A stretch of DNA of 6,862 nucleotides from CAG-390 sp045541375 (GTDB lineage Bacteria; Bacillota; Clostridia; Oscillospirales; CAG-272). This document shows, one piece after another, positions 5,545 to 6,862 of the stretch. The stretch spans positions 1 to 6,862 of the forward strand of contig JAZQJB010000016.1 in the NCBI GenBank assembly GCA_045541375.1. Direction: 5' to 3'. Position 1 is the first letter of the stretch. Each line of letters starts with the position of its first letter. Position numbers and translations under genes: made by a program. The notes under the pieces are model-generated. The model was not told where the DNA came from. It did no database searches and saw nothing but the letters and a program-made list of their open reading frames with translations.

Positions 5545-6732
5545 ATGAAGATATTTAGAAAAATTACGGCTGCCGCGCTGGCGCTTGTGATGCTCCTTCT
5601 CTCACTTGTCGGATGCTCGAGCCTCGGCACTCCGGTTATGGAGCTTGGCGGCACCGAGATCACGGCAAATATGATCGAATTCTGGCTCTCGCGCTACAAG
5701 GCGCAGTTTGAGCATTATTATGGCGAAGCCGTTCGCAAGCAGTATGGACTTGACAAGGTCGATCAGTTCTGGCCCCTCGTTGCCGATCCCGCAACCGGCG
5801 AGACCTACGATGACGTCATGTCGGGCTTCATTTATGAAAACGCGCAGACCTATCTCTGCTCGCTCTACCTCTTCGATCAGTTCGGACTGTCGCTCCCCGC
5901 TTCTACTGTCGAGGAAGTTGACACCTACATTGCCGATCTTTGTGAAAACTACGCATCGGGCTCGAAGTCGGAGTTCAACGCGCTCCTTTCGAACTACGGC
6001 GTAAGTATGAAGATCCTTCGCGAGCTTTATCTTATCGACGAAAAGGTTGATTACCTTCAGGAATATCTTTTCGGCACAGGCGGAACGCTCGGCGTAACGA
6101 AGATCGATAAGGAAAATTATTATCAGCAGAATTACGTGCGTATGCGCCAGATCTGCTTCTTCATCAACGAGTGCCCCGAATATGACGAAAAGGGCAATCC
6201 CGTTCTTGATAAGGACGGCTACACAAAGTACCGTGATATGACCGCTGCCGAGACCCAGGAGGCAAGAGCTCGCGCTGCCGATGCTCTCAAGAGCATCAAT
6301 TCGGGCGCCGATTTCCTTGACGTTTCGAAGGAGTATGACGAAAATCCCACCGACGATATTTATGCCGGCGGCATTTATATGAGCAAGGATTCCGCAATGG
6401 GAACCGACGCGGCTCTTGAAAAGATCTATAACGAGCTTCAGGCAATGGAGGTCGGACAGATCAAGCTAATCGAAACCGAAAACAACCTACACATCGTAGA
6501 AAAGCTCGAGCTTGACGAGGGCGCATACGATAAGACTGCAAACACCGATTTCTTCACCTTCTACGATGCCGAGCTCGGCGCACTTGAAACCTTCGAGCAG
6601 TATCTCAAAGAACCGCTCTTCCTCGAATACATCGCAGAAAGCCTCGAAAAGTACTCCGCAGAAGTTAAGATCGACGAAGAACTTCTTAATAAGTATAAGT
6701 TGAGTACGGTAGAAGCGAACTATTACTATTGA
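5545..6732 (+). CDS. Parvulin-family (PrsA/SurA-like) foldase lipoprotein
   Basis: This is probably an exported lipoprotein that helps secreted proteins fold at the outer face of the membrane. The 395-residue chain starts with a basic and hydrophobic signal ending in the lipobox LVGC (21-24), so Cys24 would be lipidated. A helical N-terminal region (about 35-185) resembles SurA/PrsA chaperone segments. A parvulin-like region (about 196-322) follows. It starts at YVRMRQICFF, carries an insertion rich in Asp/Lys/Tyr (about 209-232), and includes GADFLDVSKEYDENP, AGGIYMS (274-280) and LHIVEKLEL (315-323). The first of the two conserved active-site histidines is Gln202 here; the second, His316, remains, so isomerase activity is uncertain. 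The C-terminal helix region ends in NYYY. ATG 5545 follows AAAAAGGAA with about eight bases of spacing. It lies 55 bases after mfd with its own promoter. PrsA-like genes sit near pth-mfd in several Bacillota. Family assignment is by motif only. Confidence 0.8.
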   Translation: MKIFRKITAAALALVMLLLSLVGCSSLGTPVMELGGTEITANMIEFWLSRYKAQFEHYYGEAVRKQYGLDKVDQFWPLVADPATGETYDDVMSGFIYENAQTYLCSLYLFDQFGLSLPASTVEEVDTYIADLCENYASGSKSEFNALLSNYGVSMKILRELYLIDEKVDYLQEYLFGTGGTLGVTKIDKENYYQQNYVRMRQICFFINECPEYDEKGNPVLDKDGYTKYRDMTAAETQEARARAADALKSINSGADFLDVSKEYDENPTDDIYAGGIYMSKDSAMGTDAALEKIYNELQAMEVGQIKLIETENNLHIVEKLELDEGAYDKTANTDFFTFYDAELGALETFEQYLKEPLFLEYIAESLEKYSAEVKIDEELLNKYKLSTVEANYYY

Positions 6733-6812
6733 TCTGCGGGGCAGATCAAATGATAATCACGCTTCGCGTGAATGATGATCGGCTGGCGCCGAATGATGAT
6801 CCGCTGCGCGGA
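6729..6812 (+). repeat. Array of four short hairpins with a constant ATGATRA spacer
   Basis: There are four consecutive perfect hairpins. H1 (6729-6749) has a 9-bp stem TTGATCTGC/GCAGATCAA and loop GGG. H2 (6757-6771) has TCACGC/GCGTGA and loop TTC. H3 (6779-6792) has TCGGC/GCCGA and loop TGGC. H4 (6800-6812) has TCCGC/GCGGA and loop TGC. The gaps between them are each exactly seven bases: ATGATAA, ATGATGA, ATGATGA. Stems differ in sequence but keep pairing; linkers are conserved. H1 overlaps the TGA stop of the lipoprotein gene. No T-run follows, so it is not a standard intrinsic terminator. It may be a dispersed intergenic repeat, a transcript-end stabiliser or a protein-binding array. Confidence 0.8.
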
Positions 6813-6831
6813 ATGAGTAATTGAGGCGGAT

Positions 6832-6862
6832 ATGTCTTCGAATATGCTTAAAGAAAAATCGG
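6832..6862 (+). CDS. Possible start of the next gene, truncated by the window edge
   Basis: ATG at 6832 opens a frame reading MSSNMLKEKS that is still open at the edge. A GAGG (6823-6826) five bases upstream is an acceptable ribosome site. A second in-frame ATG at 6844 is an alternative start. Ten residues are too few to name a family. It would lie 99 bases after the lipoprotein stop, beyond the hairpin array, in the same direction. Confidence 0.4.
   Translation, partial: MSSNMLKEKS

Noticed and set aside
6729..6749. Intrinsic terminator of the lipoprotein gene
   Set aside because: The 9-bp stem is strong, but it is followed by ATGATAATC rather than a T-run and it includes the stop codon. 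It fits better as the first unit of the hairpin array.
6729..6812. CRISPR array
   Set aside because: The constant units are only about seven bases, the variable parts are hairpin stems rather than spacers of about 30 bases, and no cas gene is nearby.

Overview
The window reads as chromosomal core-genome DNA of a Gram-positive bacterium of the Clostridia (Bacillota). An Oscillospirales- or Christensenellales-like gut lineage is my guess, but nothing here fixes the family. The reasons are: consensus sigma-A promoters with 17-base spacers; purine-rich Shine-Dalgarno sites; GC-rich coding sequence set in AT-rich intergenic DNA; the zinc-ribbon form of ribosomal protein L33; and the Bacillota order pth - mfd - extracytoplasmic foldase lipoprotein.

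Layout. Bases 12-173 on the minus strand encode L33 (rpmG), which has an approximately 150-base leader and a consensus promoter. In Bacillota, rpmG usually leads into secE-nusG, which would lie beyond the left edge. A divergent promoter then drives a small plus-strand surface protein of unknown function (502-939), with a signal peptide, a Thr/Pro/Ser-rich stalk and one membrane anchor. Between it and pth lies a 173-base intergenic element. It has inverted arms built from 7-base AAAATGC units around a perfect-looking 15-bp hairpin. Two bases after its right arm comes a consensus promoter (TTGACA, 17 bases, TATAAT) followed by a structured leader.

That promoter begins the plus-strand cluster pth (1243-1890, peptidyl-tRNA hydrolase), mfd (1926-5489, transcription-repair coupling factor) and a PrsA/SurA-like parvulin-family lipoprotein (5545-6732). 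The last gene has its own promoter, whose -35 overlaps the mfd stop codon, so it can be expressed apart from mfd. Together these genes cover translation quality control (recycling drop-off peptidyl-tRNA), clearing stalled RNA polymerase for nucleotide excision repair, and folding of exported proteins.

The most unusual structure is downstream of the lipoprotein gene (6729-6812). Four short hairpins with different stem sequences but intact pairing are separated by a constant 7-base spacer, ATGATRA. No U-tract follows, so this is not an ordinary terminator. A possible next gene starts at 6832 and runs off the window. No complete novel multi-gene system is visible. The two intergenic repeat/hairpin elements and the unknown surface protein are the parts most worth following up.
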